Below, in pieces: positions 25,398 to 38,651 of a DNA stretch of 64,000 nt. Within the stretch, counting starts at the first letter, position 1, and every line of letters begins with the position of its first letter. The position numbers and the translations under genes are program-made. The notes under the pieces were generated by a model, which saw nothing but the letters and a program-made list of their open reading frames with translations, did no database searches and was not told the DNA's origin. The DNA is from Paracoccus subflavus (lineage in GTDB: Bacteria; Pseudomonadota; Alphaproteobacteria; Rhodobacterales; Rhodobacteraceae), in contig NZ_SISK01000009.1 of assembly GCF_004310345.1 (NCBI RefSeq), positions 1-64,000 of the forward strand, read 5' to 3'.

Positions 25398-25654
25398 CAG
25401 GATATTTCACGTGCGGTCGCAAAGGCGCGACGGATGGCATCCTCACCACTGCCCTCAGCCAGATCGCCTCGTCGTGCCTGCTCCAGCCCTTCCTCCAGTC
25501 GGGCGCGCAGGTCGCCAAATTCGGCTTCTTCGCGCTCCAGCAGCCGCAGACCGGCCCGCAGCGCTTCGGAGGCGTTCTGATAGCGCCCGGAGGCGACCAG
25601 CCGGTCAACAAGATCGGATTGGGTATCGGTCAGAACGACGTTTCGCGTGACCAT
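25397..25654 (-). CDS. parD: ParD-like antitoxin
   Basis: The 85-residue protein starts at 25654. The ribbon-helix-helix N-terminus (VVLTDTQSDLVDRLVASGRYQNASEALRAGLRLLEREE) is typical of ParD/CopG-type antitoxins, and the acidic C-terminal half binds the toxin. The RHH domain should repress the operon. The pair sits next to a truncated ParB-like gene, so it may stabilise the island or have arrived separately. Confidence 0.88.
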   Translation of the reverse strand: MVTRNVVLTDTQSDLVDRLVASGRYQNASEALRAGLRLLEREEAEFGDLRARLEEGLEQARRGDLAEGSGEDAIRRAFATAREIS

Positions 25655-25744
25655 GTGTATCTCCATGCAGGCGATTGGCAATATATGCCATTGTGTGCTT
25701 GATGTCGATACGGCCCTCATCAGGCTTTACTCTCAAATTGCCAT

Positions 25745-25904
25745 CGTCCCCGACCATGCATGGCACGGTCCAGCCGAAGCGGGCCATGCTGGCGGCAATG
25801 CGTGCCACCTGATCGGGCGCGTGCATCTTCGCGTTCCGGGCATAGGGGCGCAGGCGCTCGATCGGCCAGAACTCGATCTGGCGCGGCGCGAAGGTGAGGT
25901 CCAT
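25745..25904 (-). pseudogene. Truncated ParB-like nuclease/methylase N-terminus
   Basis: From the ATG at 25904 the frame reads FAPRQIEFWPIERLRPYARN, then VARIAASMARFGWTVPCMVGDDGNL. This is the N-terminus of phage ParB-domain DNA-modification proteins, which should continue with an AGHGR motif. Instead, after GDDGNL near 25740 the frame runs into unrelated sequence (RVKPDEGRIDIKHT) leading to the antitoxin promoter. About 55 residues survive. The lost part would contain the catalytic domains. Confidence 0.7.
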
Positions 25905-25944
25905 GGGGCAGGGTGGTCCTGTGGTTTTTGGTGGCTTCGGGCGG

Positions 25945-26038
25945 GGTGGATCCCGGTGGATTCCGACGTGGTGGATTCCCACTGGATTCCGCAAACTGGA
26001 TTCCGGTGGATTCCGGTCTGGCCACCGAGGAATCCACC
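25945..26038. repeat. GGTGGATTCC direct-repeat array upstream of the ParB-like remnant
   Basis: Six copies of the 10-mer (G/A)(G/C)TGGATtCC start at 25945, 25955, 25970, 25981, 25995 and 26005, and one inverted copy GGAATCCACC is at 26029-26038. Start spacings of 10, 15, 11, 14 and 10 are not multiples of three, so the DNA and not a peptide is conserved. This is the main content of the 332-bp gene-free stretch 25905-26236; the remainder shows nothing recognisable. It may be an operator or replication iteron array. Confidence 0.6.
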
Positions 26039-26236
26039 CTGCGGCGGCGCTCAAAGCCTTGTTTTATTGGCCAAAACGGCGCGCCGTTGGCTCAGGTGGC
26101 TTCCCCCTGGCTTCCCCGGTGAAAATGCCTGACGCTGGCAATCTTCTGCGCTGCGCCCCCCCGCATACGTTTAGGGCAAGGGAGGAACCATTGGGAGGGG
26201 AGGTCAGCCCGAACCCGACGTTGACGTGCAAACCGG

Positions 26237-27214
26237 TCAGAACGGAATCTCGTCAGGCAACGCGTCGAGCTTCGGCAGGGCGTTCGCTGGAAGGGGAATG
26301 TTGTAGGTCACGTAAAGGTTCAGGATGTCTTCGCGGTCCATGAACATTATCTGGCTGCGCTTTGACGCGTCGAGCTTTCCTCCCAGCCAGTTGCGCGCTT
26401 GCTTCGTTATGATGCCACCTGCGACGATAAAAGCATGGTCGATGAGGGCCTTCTTGCTCGTTTCCGGATCGAAAATCTCGTGCCCCATCATCATCAAGAC
26501 CTGTTGGTAAATCTCCGCAATATTGGCGTTCGATCCCTTCGTCATTCCTGCTGAGTCAAGCTTACCCTTCTTCGCCTGAATGCCGAAGTACAGGACATGC
26601 TGGGTGGGCAGCACAAAGCGCATCCAGACGTCCTTGCCATACTCGAGGGCCTTGTCGGCGTGACCAGCGGCCGTGAGGCGGTGAAAGCCAAGTTGCCTAA
26701 ACAAGGGCAACAGGATTTCCTCGATCAACTCGTCCTCGCTGCATGTGTCGAGATAAGCGTTCAGCTGCCTCTTACGTTCTGTTTCCTTGGGGGTTAGGGG
26801 GCGGTGGGGGTTGGTCGCCGTCGACACTGTTTTGCTGCCTATGTGCCGAACCTGCAGCGTTTGCTCTTCGTCATAATAGGCTTCGTAGCCTTCCCTCGTT
26901 AGGGGCTCATTCAGCGAAGCCAAGGCGTTACTGCGGTCAAGGTCGCCGTCTTCAGCCTCGCGTGGGTCCATCAGGGTCCGAAGCAAAACGACAAAGCGTG
27001 TTGGCAGCTGGAAGGCGGCAGGTTGCGGTTCTTCCAAGAGTTCTTCGAGGCGTTGTGAAGTCCAAATCGCACGTGTGCTGCCATCGTGAACGAAGTCGAG
27101 ATCGCACTCTTCGAAAAAACTGGTAATGAAAAAGCTGGACCGACGAGGAAAATAGGCCGCGTCACCAATGACCATTTCGGCAATCGCACGAAGGTTGCGC
27201 GGTTTGAACTTCAT
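26237..27214 (-). CDS. Putative PD-(D/E)XK-type restriction-like endonuclease, last gene of the type I R-M operon
   Basis: The 325-residue protein has an N-terminal helical region (about 1-130). Its C-terminal domain holds LPLFRQLGFHRLTAAGHADKALEYGKDVWMRF followed by YFGIQAKKGKLD. The Glu/Asp pair and Q-A-K match the D...(E/Q)xK pattern of Mrr-like nucleases, here in the QxK form. It follows hsdR by 72 bp on the same strand and appears to be the sixth gene of the operon. It could be an extra effector cutting foreign or modified DNA. The nuclease call rests on the motif alone. Confidence 0.6.
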   Translation of the reverse strand: MKFKPRNLRAIAEMVIGDAAYFPRRSSFFITSFFEECDLDFVHDGSTRAIWTSQRLEELLEEPQPAAFQLPTRFVVLLRTLMDPREAEDGDLDRSNALASLNEPLTREGYEAYYDEEQTLQVRHIGSKTVSTATNPHRPLTPKETERKRQLNAYLDTCSEDELIEEILLPLFRQLGFHRLTAAGHADKALEYGKDVWMRFVLPTQHVLYFGIQAKKGKLDSAGMTKGSNANIAEIYQQVLMMMGHEIFDPETSKKALIDHAFIVAGGIITKQARNWLGGKLDASKRSQIMFMDREDILNLYVTYNIPLPANALPKLDALPDEIPF

Positions 27215-27286
27215 GCAGCTAGCCCTCTCAGCTCTACGTCAGTTATAGTTAAGGGTGGTTTTCGCCGCCGCACTATGGGATTTTTA

Positions 27287-30417
<3,131 letters not shown>

Positions 30418-30418
<1 letters not shown>

Positions 30419-31179
30419 CAGGCTGCCTCCTCCTCGTCGTCCTCCGCTGGAGGCAGCGAGGCGTCGCGGCACAGACTCAGCACATATTTGTAGGCTTCAC
30501 GATCTACGCCAAATAGAAGGCGGGAGGGCTCTACCGTGAGGTCGAGCGTTTCGTCTCCCGGAAGCCGTAGCGTAATTGCCAGCCACCCGTCTTCATTGCC
30601 TGCAGCTTCTGCCTCGACGTGAAAATCAATGAGGGCATTTGACTTGGGAAGGCGTTCGTACGGCTCAAGCGTCGTGACAGGGTCGGGTTCGCGCTCGAGG
30701 TAAGCTTCATGCAGGAAGGTGACGAGGGCATCTGCGGCAAGCACTGCGGCCCGCCGGTGATGTGCCGAGAGCTTGTGTGCGAACCCTTCCTTTCCGTGGC
30801 TGATTGGCCCTGCCATATTCCGGAAGTGACCCAATGCGTCGACCAGCTTGAAATGCTGCGACAGAAGCTTGCTGAACGGATCGTCGCGGCTTTCTGTCAG
30901 GTTGAGCAAGCGCAGTGCGCCGGAGACCCAATCCTTGAAACCCGGGGTGTCTGCCTTAATAGGGCTGTCCTTCCAATCCTTGATCGGGTTGGACGGATCA
31001 TCGAGGTTTTCGATGATCACGCGGCAAGCGCATTCGACGAGGCCCTTCGACGCGTCGATACAGGCATCGTGACCTTCGGCAAAGGTCTGTTGCAAGGTAT
31101 CGAACGTTTGCTGCAGCATCGGCGCATGGTTCCAATGCTCGCAGAATCTCTCAATGCCTGGATACCAATCGCTACTCAT
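30418..31179 (-). CDS. Abortive-infection (Abi-C-like) protein embedded in the R-M operon
   Basis: 253 residues. The first 165 have the layout of Abi-like C-terminal-domain proteins: a helical start, [11 protein letters not shown] and the conserved [15 protein letters not shown] followed by ...[20 protein letters not shown]. The last 90 residues form an added beta-rich region with an acidic end. The gene lies between a small unknown gene and hsdR, with its stop overlapping hsdR. It may abort infection when restriction fails. The family call is fair; the mode of action is unknown. Confidence 0.7.
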
Positions 31180-31194
31180 GCACCTGGCGCTCCA

Positions 31195-31626
31195 TCATTC
31201 GCTCCGGCGCCCTTGCCGCTGCGTTTGCATGACGGCCGACAAGACAACGTCCAGGTCGGCCATGCTGCGCAGGGTAAAGCGGACCAGATCGGCCTTACCG
31301 AGCATGCCCATATCTTTCAAAGCGGAATGACGGCCATATTGCTTGCCGCCACCTTTTGCCGAAGTCTTGTAGAGGTCCGCTTTGGAATAGGGCTCTGCAA
31401 CCAGAGTACCTTCGGGGATCGAGGCAACCTGCGCGGTCAGCACCCATAGATGCGGCTCGGTGTCGGGGTGCTTTTCGAACATCAGCTCGATCGGCGCGTC
31501 GTGGTGCGACCGCATCTTGTACCTGTTGGCGTAGGCAGCTTGATGGCCTAGGCGATGTTCGTCGGCGATGCTGTCCAGCCGGGTGACGATAGCCCGCTTG
31601 AGATTGGCCCGTGCAATATCGGTCAT
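31195..31626 (-). CDS. Unknown protein of the R-M operon
   Basis: The 143-residue soluble protein has no signal or membrane segment. It begins with a helix (ARANLKRAIVTRLDSIADEHRL). A mixed region follows, with ELMFEKHPDTEPHLWVLTAQ and KADLYKTSAKGGGKQYGRHS. Its start overlaps the hsdS stop by 4 bp and it ends 15 bp before the Abi-like gene, so it is firmly part of the operon. No family is recognised. A partner or antitoxin of the Abi-like protein is possible but unproven. Confidence 0.65.
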   Translation of the reverse strand: MTDIARANLKRAIVTRLDSIADEHRLGHQAAYANRYKMRSHHDAPIELMFEKHPDTEPHLWVLTAQVASIPEGTLVAEPYSKADLYKTSAKGGGKQYGRHSALKDMGMLGKADLVRFTLRSMADLDVVLSAVMQTQRQGRRSE

Positions 31627-32923
31627 GCGTGCTCTGCCTTGTGGCTGTCGAGGTCGGCCACCCGCAACTCCCCTGACATCAGACGCGGCAGCAGGAGGTC
31701 GCCGGTCTGGGCGAGGGTGCGGGATTCATGCACGTTTGCCAAAATCTTGTCGAACATCGGCGATACTGCATCCTCGAACGCATCCAGAACCCTGTCGGAT
31801 GGCATCGGCAAAGACAACGACTCGAACGTCTGCCTCGTGATCGTGGAAAAGACCGAACCGTGAGCCATTGCCTGCAACTGGCTAACCATGTTCTGGGCAA
31901 TCAGGTAGCTGGCATAATCCCCAACCGAACCCGCCCCGCGCAGGCCGTAGCAGGACTGATTGAAGGTCATTTCGCGGCTCGCGACAGCAAGATTGCCGAC
32001 CGTTCCACGGGCAGAGATGATGGTCGTTCCCTTCGGCACCAGACGCGCCGAGCTTCCATTCAGGCCGGCGTCAGAGATGGTCTTTTCGGTATAGGTCACG
32101 AAGACACTGCCATTGGGCGGGGTGTCGGTCACCGAGAACCATGGGATCGGACCGTCCCAAAAGTCCGTGATCGAGGTTTTCGGTGTCCCCCCACCGATGA
32201 TCGAGAAGAACTCGGTCAGCGGCTTCTCTTCCCACCCCTCCGGCTTGCCCTCGGCGTCGAGGCGGTCGGGGAAGAGGGACCAGAGGTCGGGGGAGAAGTA
32301 GGGTTCGCGGCCTTCCATCTTGGCGCGGGTGGGGCCGAAATCGACGAACCAGTCGCGGAACAACGCCCGCGCTATGGCCTCTAGCGTGGCGTTCATCTTC
32401 CGGTTCAACTCGATCTTGTCATCCAGCGCCCCGAGGGTGGCGGCGATGGTCTCACGTTCAGGAGCTGGAGGCATGACAATCGGAAGACTGGCCAGATCGC
32501 GAAGGTTCAGCGTCGCTTGGACCGTCGTATTCAGACGGTCTTGGATGTGTGCCCGTGCTGGCCCACCCTTCAACGCAAGGCGTATCCAGTAGGGGCCGAT
32601 ATCTTTCTTTACCGGAATTACCGCAACGGCGCGGGCAACGTTCCAGCCTGCAAGACTTGAATCGACGATCGCGGTCTGGCCAACCGTGCCGACGATGCTC
32701 ATTATGAGTTCGCCGCCGCGCAGACGCGTCCGAGCGTGTGCGGCTTCGATTGCCGGTGCAACGCGCAACGGCTTCGACATCTCTACGATCTCACCCTTGA
32801 GGTCGCTCACCCGGACTATCGGGATGCCATCCGGTTGATGCTCGCCTGGCTGAACAATGCCGTATGATATGCCTCGGGCTGCATCGACAAGGCCACCGAG
32901 TTTTTCGACGGACCAATCTGGCG

Positions 32924-32927
<4 letters not shown>
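31623..32927 (-). CDS. hsdS: Type I restriction specificity subunit (HsdS)
   Basis: The 434-residue protein has two target-recognition domains (about 5-155 and 225-375). Each is followed by a conserved helical spacer, the first containing [35 protein letters not shown], the second near [31 protein letters not shown]. Each target domain reads half of a split DNA site. It overlaps hsdM by 4 bp. The two domains differ, as expected for an asymmetric target. Confidence 0.93.
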
Positions 32928-34462
<1,535 letters not shown>

Positions 34463-34526
34463 TGATGAATCTGCCCCTGAGAATACGGGTCGGACCGTAT
34501 TTCAGCCGGCAGGCGGAATCCAGCCG

Positions 34527-35201
34527 CTAACCGCGGCCGGATGGTCGCACCTCCCACGGCCGCGCCCTCGGCATCGCCGCCGTCACGTCGATGTCCCGCA
34601 GCATCCCGCCGGCAATCAGCCCGTCACGGATCCAGCCGAGCGCCTGCAACCATTCGTCATAGGCGCGGCGCGCGGCCTCGATCTGCTGCGGGTGGGGGCG
34701 GAAGGTGACCGGGCAGGCCAGCAACTCGACCGTACGCCACTTGCCGCGAGTCACGATGCGCTCGGTGCCAACGACGATGGTGGTGGCCCGCTCGCCATGC
34801 TGGTTGCGCTTCACCTCGAGCGGCACGCAGCGCGTGACGGCACTGGGCATCCAGTCCGGCGTCAGCCCGGCGCGCGCCAGCTCGGCGATGCGGATCGCCA
34901 TGCGTTTGCCGCCGAGGCTGTCAGGGACCCCGGCGACGGTGGCGGCGATCACCTCGGCGTCCTCGTGGGTGTAGCCGCCGATCTTGTGCTGGCCGCCGTC
35001 GATCTTGCAGCCCAGCGCCGCGCGCTGCAGCAGGACGTATTCGAGACCGAAGCCGAAGCTTTCCTCGGTTACGTTCCGGGGCAGGGGCAGTTCCAGTTGT
35101 GCCTTCTCGACCCGGAACGCCCATTCCAGCGCCGCCTGCACGCCCAGCGCCCGTTTGACCCTTGTGCCGCGTGCGCGGCCGATCTGTTTGTGGAAACTCA
35201 T
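34527..35201 (-). CDS. Prophage-type protein of unknown function
   Basis: 224 residues, beginning MSFHKQIGRARGTRVKRALGV, with an acidic helical middle and a beta-rich end; no membrane segment. I have seen such proteins downstream of cytosine methyltransferases in rhodobacterial prophages, but no function is known to me. Its ATG overlaps the methyltransferase stop (ATGA at 35198-35201), so it belongs to the early operon of the element. Confidence 0.6.
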   Translation of the reverse strand: MSFHKQIGRARGTRVKRALGVQAALEWAFRVEKAQLELPLPRNVTEESFGFGLEYVLLQRAALGCKIDGGQHKIGGYTHEDAEVIAATVAGVPDSLGGKRMAIRIAELARAGLTPDWMPSAVTRCVPLEVKRNQHGERATTIVVGTERIVTRGKWRTVELLACPVTFRPHPQQIEAARRAYDEWLQALGWIRDGLIAGGMLRDIDVTAAMPRARPWEVRPSGRG

Positions 35202-36290
35202 GGCTGCAATCCGTCAAAGAGGGTCATCTGCGCCAGGCGCTGGGCCGCATCCGTCGGCCGCCAGATCCACGGGCCCGAAGCCATGGGCAGCTGCGAGAGA
35301 GCGCCACGCATGTGCCGCTGCCAGCGGGTGAACTCCGTTCCCGAGCAGGCGCAGAGCGCGTGCCCGATGGGCCAGCCCATCAGCCATCCGACGAAGAGCG
35401 GGTTCAGCCGCCGCCGCGACCGACCCTTCAGGATCCGCCGCGAGACGGCGCGCCCATGCGAGGCAATCATCGAAGCCCAGAGCGGGCGCGAGATCGGGGC
35501 GTGCTGCGAGAACCGCGGCCCATCCGGCGAGATCATCGGGCCCGGGCGGGTGAAGCCCTGCTCCGCCCGGTAGTGCAGCAGGTCCATCCGGGACTTGCCG
35601 TCGGCACGGGTGATGCTGGTCGCGCTCGATCCCTTCCAGTTCTGCGCGGCCGGGGTCGGCCACTGGTCCGGCAGCGCCCGGAAGATGCCCGGCACCAGCT
35701 CGTCGGCCTTCCGGGTGAGGTCGCTGTTCCCGGCCGGGTCGTCGCTCGCGGTCCCTGGATGCAGGCTCGTCAGTGCGGGCGAGGATGAAGATCCGCAGTC
35801 GCTGATGCGGCGCGCCGACCTCTGCCGCGCTGAACAGGCCTGCCGCAGGCGTGTAGCCCATGCTCCAAATCTCTCGGAGGACGGACTCGAGCCCGAGGGT
35901 GACGTGTCCGGCGACGTTTTCGAGGAAGACCCATTCGGGTCGGCATTCCCCGATGACGCGGGCCACGTCGAGCCAGAGGTGGCGGGGATCACCGGCGCCC
36001 TCACGCTTGCCGGCCGCGCTGAAGGGCTGGCAGGGATAGCCGGCGAGCACGATGTCGAAGGCGCCGCGGAAGGGGCGTGCATCGAAGCAGCGCAGGTCGG
36101 TCCAGACTGGCGCCGGGGCGAAATACCCGGCGCGCTGGGCGGCGATGAGGACGGCGCGGGGCCAGTCTTCCCATTCCACGGAGGCGCGGGTGTGATAGCC
36201 GGACTCGGCGAGCATGAGGCCCAGATCCAAGCCTCCGCCGCCTGCGCAGAGGGATAGTCCGTGCCGGGGACGTGACACCATGCCATTCAC
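35198..36290 (-). pseudogene. Cytosine-5 DNA methyltransferase with a frameshift
   Basis: From the GTG at 36290 the first half reads LSLCAGGGGLDLGLMLAE (cofactor loop), GYPCQPFSAAGKR (catalytic Cys) and FLENVAGH, all intact. Near 35725-35770 homology jumps to the +1 frame, which continues TASDDPAGNSDLTRKADELV and LNPLFVGWLMGWPIGHALC. That frame ends at 35198 in an ATGA overlap with the next gene, proving it was the true C-terminus. The target-recognition region is therefore out of frame. Its start overlaps the replication gene. It probably protected phage DNA; it may be inactive now unless the shift is a sequencing error. Confidence 0.82.
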
Positions 36291-37297
36291 CGCACCCCTC
36301 GCGCCCGCAAGCGTTCGGCCGTGACCAGACCCCGGCTCAGCATTGCCACGCGCATGGTGTTGCTGATGGTGTTGGCGGGGAGGTACCGGTCCGAATTCAC
36401 CAACTCGGCGTAGAAGGCCGCGAGTTCGTCGGTGCTGGGACGAGGGCCAGCGTCGCGCTTGCCCCTTCGTGGGGATTTCCGGCCGCCGGTATCTGCAGCT
36501 ATCTGCGCATCGCGCCGGGCGGCGCGTTCCATGGCGCGATCGAGAGCCTTGGGTCCGTCGGGCGGGTCGGGATGATCGCGCCGCGTTGCAGTGGCGATCT
36601 CGATGATCCGGTCCTCGGTCAGCCCGAGGTCATCGATCCATCGGCGCACATGCAGCCGGGCAGGCCAGCCCTGCCACCAGGCGGGAAGCGTGGCGTCGAG
36701 ATCGAGGCCCAGCGCACCCAGAAGCTCGGCGAAGAATCGATCGAAATCGGCCTCGCGCGCCTGCGCGTCCTCCTCCTCCTTTACTGGTTCTCTTAAAGGT
36801 TCTCTTACAAGGTTAGTGTCCGAAATCCGGACACGGCTTTCGGTATTTTCCGGACACGGCTCGCGGTGAAAATCGGACACGGCTCCGACGCCGATCCCGT
36901 GTATGATTTCCGGACACGGGTCAGCCGGATCTCCGCTGCGGGGGGAGGGATCACCATCACCGACGAAGGGCAAATCTCCGTGTCCGGATTCCGGACATGG
37001 CTCAGGATCACGAGGGGCGATGCCCTCCTCGAACCCCAGGATGTAGCGGGTCGGCATCTGCCGTTTGGTCACTGGATCGACCCGGGCCACCCGGCGCAGC
37101 AGTTGCGCGACCTCGAGCCGGTCCAAGTGGTCGTTCAGGGTGGACCGGCTGATCTCGCAATCCTCGGCCAGCCGGGCTTGCGAGGGGAAGCAGCCGTAGT
37201 CCGGATTGAACCGGTCGCACAGATGCCAGAGCACGATCTTGGTTGTGGGCTTCAGCCCGCGCTGCTGGATGGCCCAGTTGGTGGCGGCATGGCTCAT
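36287..37297 (-). CDS. Phage-type replication/DNA-binding protein with HTH domain
   Basis: The 336-residue protein starts at 37297. The N-terminal winged helix (about 1-90) reads KPTTKIVLWHLCDRFNPDYG, CEISRSTLNDHLDRLE. A low-complexity linker (about 95-170) is encoded by the repeated DNA at 36816-37000. The C-terminal domain (about 175-335) has helical sequence with AELLGALGLDLDATLPAWWQG. The layout is like initiator proteins such as lambda O, with DNA-binding N-terminus and ori repeats inside the gene. It overlaps neighbours on both sides by 4 bp. Replication initiation is the best guess. Confidence 0.65.
   Translation of the reverse strand: MSHAATNWAIQQRGLKPTTKIVLWHLCDRFNPDYGCFPSQARLAEDCEISRSTLNDHLDRLEVAQLLRRVARVDPVTKRQMPTRYILGFEEGIAPRDPEPCPESGHGDLPFVGDGDPSPRSGDPADPCPEIIHGIGVGAVSDFHREPCPENTESRVRISDTNLVREPLREPVKEEEDAQAREADFDRFFAELLGALGLDLDATLPAWWQGWPARLHVRRWIDDLGLTEDRIIEIATATRRDHPDPPDGPKALDRAMERAARRDAQIAADTGGRKSPRRGKRDAGPRPSTDELAAFYAELVNSDRYLPANTISNTMRVAMLSRGLVTAERLRARGVR
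36816..37000. repeat. Iteron-like TCCGGACACGG array inside the replication gene
   Basis: Direct copies at 36826-36836, 36849-36859, 36873-36882 (one base shorter), 36909-36919 and 36990-37000 (one mismatch). Inverted copies at 36816-36822 (part) and 36978-36988. The copies are read in all three frames of the gene (P-C-P-E, R-V-R-I and A-V-S-D), so selection is on DNA, not protein. The layout suits an origin of replication bound by the protein it lies in. Confidence 0.75.
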
Positions 37298-37689
37298 GGC
37301 GCGACCCTCCGCGCCGGGAGCTGCACGCGGCTGGTGAAGCCGTGATCGGCCAGAGCGCCCAGCGCGTCGTCGACCGAGCGCACCAGCGCCCAGCCGAAGC
37401 CTTGGGCGCCGACCGTGTCGCGGAAGACCTCCTGCGATTTCCGCAACCGGCCGGTCGGGCTCTTGACCTCGAGGAACAGCACGCGGCCACCGGAGATGAC
37501 GATCAGGTCGGCGAAGCCTGCGTGGACGCCCATGCCGACGAGGATCGCCTGACGCCTGGCGCCGCGCGGCCCGGCCTCGGTGACCTCGTTGGCGCAATGG
37601 TGGACGATGGCGTCGCGGGGCAGGGCGAAGCGCAGTGCCTGCACGATGGCGCGCTGGATGTCGGCCTCGGGGGTGCTGCGGCGGTTCAT
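37294..37689 (-). CDS. VRR-NUC domain nuclease
   Basis: The 131-residue protein starts at 37689. It has the VRR-NUC pattern: EADIQRAIVQALRF, FADLIVISGGRVLFLEVKSPTGRLRKSQ. Asp in FADL and Glu-x-Lys in LEVK are the nuclease residues, and the Gln of KSQ follows as usual. Members are small PD-(D/E)XK nucleases of phages that resolve branched DNA during replication. It overlaps the genes on both sides by 4 bp. Confidence 0.88.
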   Translation of the reverse strand: MNRRSTPEADIQRAIVQALRFALPRDAIVHHCANEVTEAGPRGARRQAILVGMGVHAGFADLIVISGGRVLFLEVKSPTGRLRKSQEVFRDTVGAQGFGWALVRSVDDALGALADHGFTSRVQLPARRVAP

Positions 37690-37967
37690 GCGGCACCGCC
37701 GGGCCGAAAGGTTGACGTGGTAGTGGCGTGCAGCGGACTGGAATCGCGCAGCCGCAAGAGATCGTGGGCTCGGGCGCGCTCGGCGTCGTCGTCGCTCTGA
37801 TCGGCGACCACCAGGGCGGCAAGCGTCACCAGCGTGATGGAGTGATCTGCAGCTTCGCTGAGAATGCTGCGCGCTTCCGTCAGCCGTGCCTGCCGCCACT
37901 GCGCGAAAGGAGCGCCCAAGTTTGGCTTTGCGGCGGGACAGTGAATGGTGCGGGAGGTGCAGGTCAT
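37686..37967 (-). CDS. Small phage-element protein of unknown function
   Basis: 93 residues; helical middle (QWRQARLTEARSILSEAADHSITLVTLAALVVADQ) with no recognised motif. Four-bp overlaps with the nuclease gene downstream and the HTH gene upstream show it is a true member of the operon. Confidence 0.6.
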   Translation of the reverse strand: MTCTSRTIHCPAAKPNLGAPFAQWRQARLTEARSILSEAADHSITLVTLAALVVADQSDDDAERARAHDLLRLRDSSPLHATTTSTFRPGGAA

Positions 37968-38209
37968 TTCCGACCTCCGGCCATGCGGGCCCGCGGCATC
38001 TCCTGCGCCGCCAGCCAGTCCTGCACGGCCCGCCGCCGGTAGAGCACCGTGCGGCCTGCCCGCACGCAGGGCGGACCGAAACGCCGCGCCTCCCAGCGCC
38101 CCAGCGTGTCGACCGTTACGCCCAGCGCATCGGCCAGTTCCTTGCGGGTGATCCAGCCCGAGAGCAGCGCGGTGCTGGCCGCCTCCGGTTCAGTCTGTGG
38201 TTGAGTCAT
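37964..38209 (-). CDS. AlpA/excisionase-like helix-turn-helix protein
   Basis: 81 residues with a MerR-type DNA-binding domain (about 18-70): WITRKELADALGVTVDTLGRWE, then RFGPPCVRAGRTVLYRRRAVQDWL. Proteins of this size and fold act as excisionases or as AlpA-type activators in phages and satellites. It heads the leftward operon. A 31-bp repeat also found before the integrase gene lies 65 bp upstream, and a 32-residue open frame starting in that repeat overlaps its start codon. Confidence 0.82.
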   Translation of the reverse strand: MTQPQTEPEAASTALLSGWITRKELADALGVTVDTLGRWEARRFGPPCVRAGRTVLYRRRAVQDWLAAQEMPRARMAGGRK

Positions 38210-38304
38210 CTCTGCCTCCTGATTGCCGTCCCGGATGGGCGGCCGTCGTCAGGCAGCGAGAGCAGACCGGCGGGGGTGGCGGGGTGGCGCAGGGTGGCGG
38301 TCAT
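38206..38304 (-). CDS. Possible leader peptide beginning MTATLRHPAT, coupled to the HTH gene
   Basis: ATG at 38304 opens a 32-codon frame whose TGA overlaps the ATG of the HTH gene (ATGA). The first ten residues are identical to those of an open frame upstream of the integrase, because both start in the 31-bp repeat. Either a translated leader or a chance frame over a regulatory repeat; I cannot tell which. The rest of the 442-bp stretch 38210-38651 has no other gene that I can support. Confidence 0.35.
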   Translation of the reverse strand: MTATLRHPATPAGLLSLPDDGRPSGTAIRRQR

Positions 38305-38325
38305 TTGCCGGGACCAGCGCCACCC
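38274..38325. promoter_or_regulatory. Repeat element copy 1 (GGGTGGC x3 plus inverted copy) upstream of the HTH gene
   Basis: 38274-38304 is identical over 31 bp to 40615-40645. It holds GGGTGGC at 38274, 38282 and 38292 and an inverted GCCACCC at 38319. It lies about 65 bp before the HTH start, the right place for an operator. Confidence 0.65.
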
Positions 38326-38651
38326 CATGTTTCATGGGGTTTTCAGCATCAGTGCGCCGGTGCGACGCCGAGTCGCAGCGTTGCGCCACCCGCGGGCAGG
38401 CGAGTTGATTTGTGTTTCTGGTTTGTTCTTGCTTTTCATCCGAAGGGCGAGTGGTTCGCGCGACCGATGTGAGAGGGGAGCAGAGATGGCTGAGATCGTT
38501 TTCAAGCGCGCCTGATCGTTCCCGACAGGCTGCCGCGGCGGATTTTCCGCGCGGTTGACCCCCAATTTTCCGACTACCAGGCCCGGGGCTGCCTCTGACA
38601 GGAGCGCGGAGCGATGGCCTGTTTCAAGACACCACAGAAAGGAATTGAGGC

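Noticed and set aside
35198..36286. A full-length alternative protein in the second methyltransferase frame
   Set aside because: Its first half is Ser/Pro-rich shadow sequence; only the second half matches the enzyme family.
36816..37000. Peptide repeat (P-C-P-E) as the reason for the repeated DNA
   Set aside because: Two of the copies lie in other codon frames and do not give P-C-P-E, so the DNA is what is conserved.
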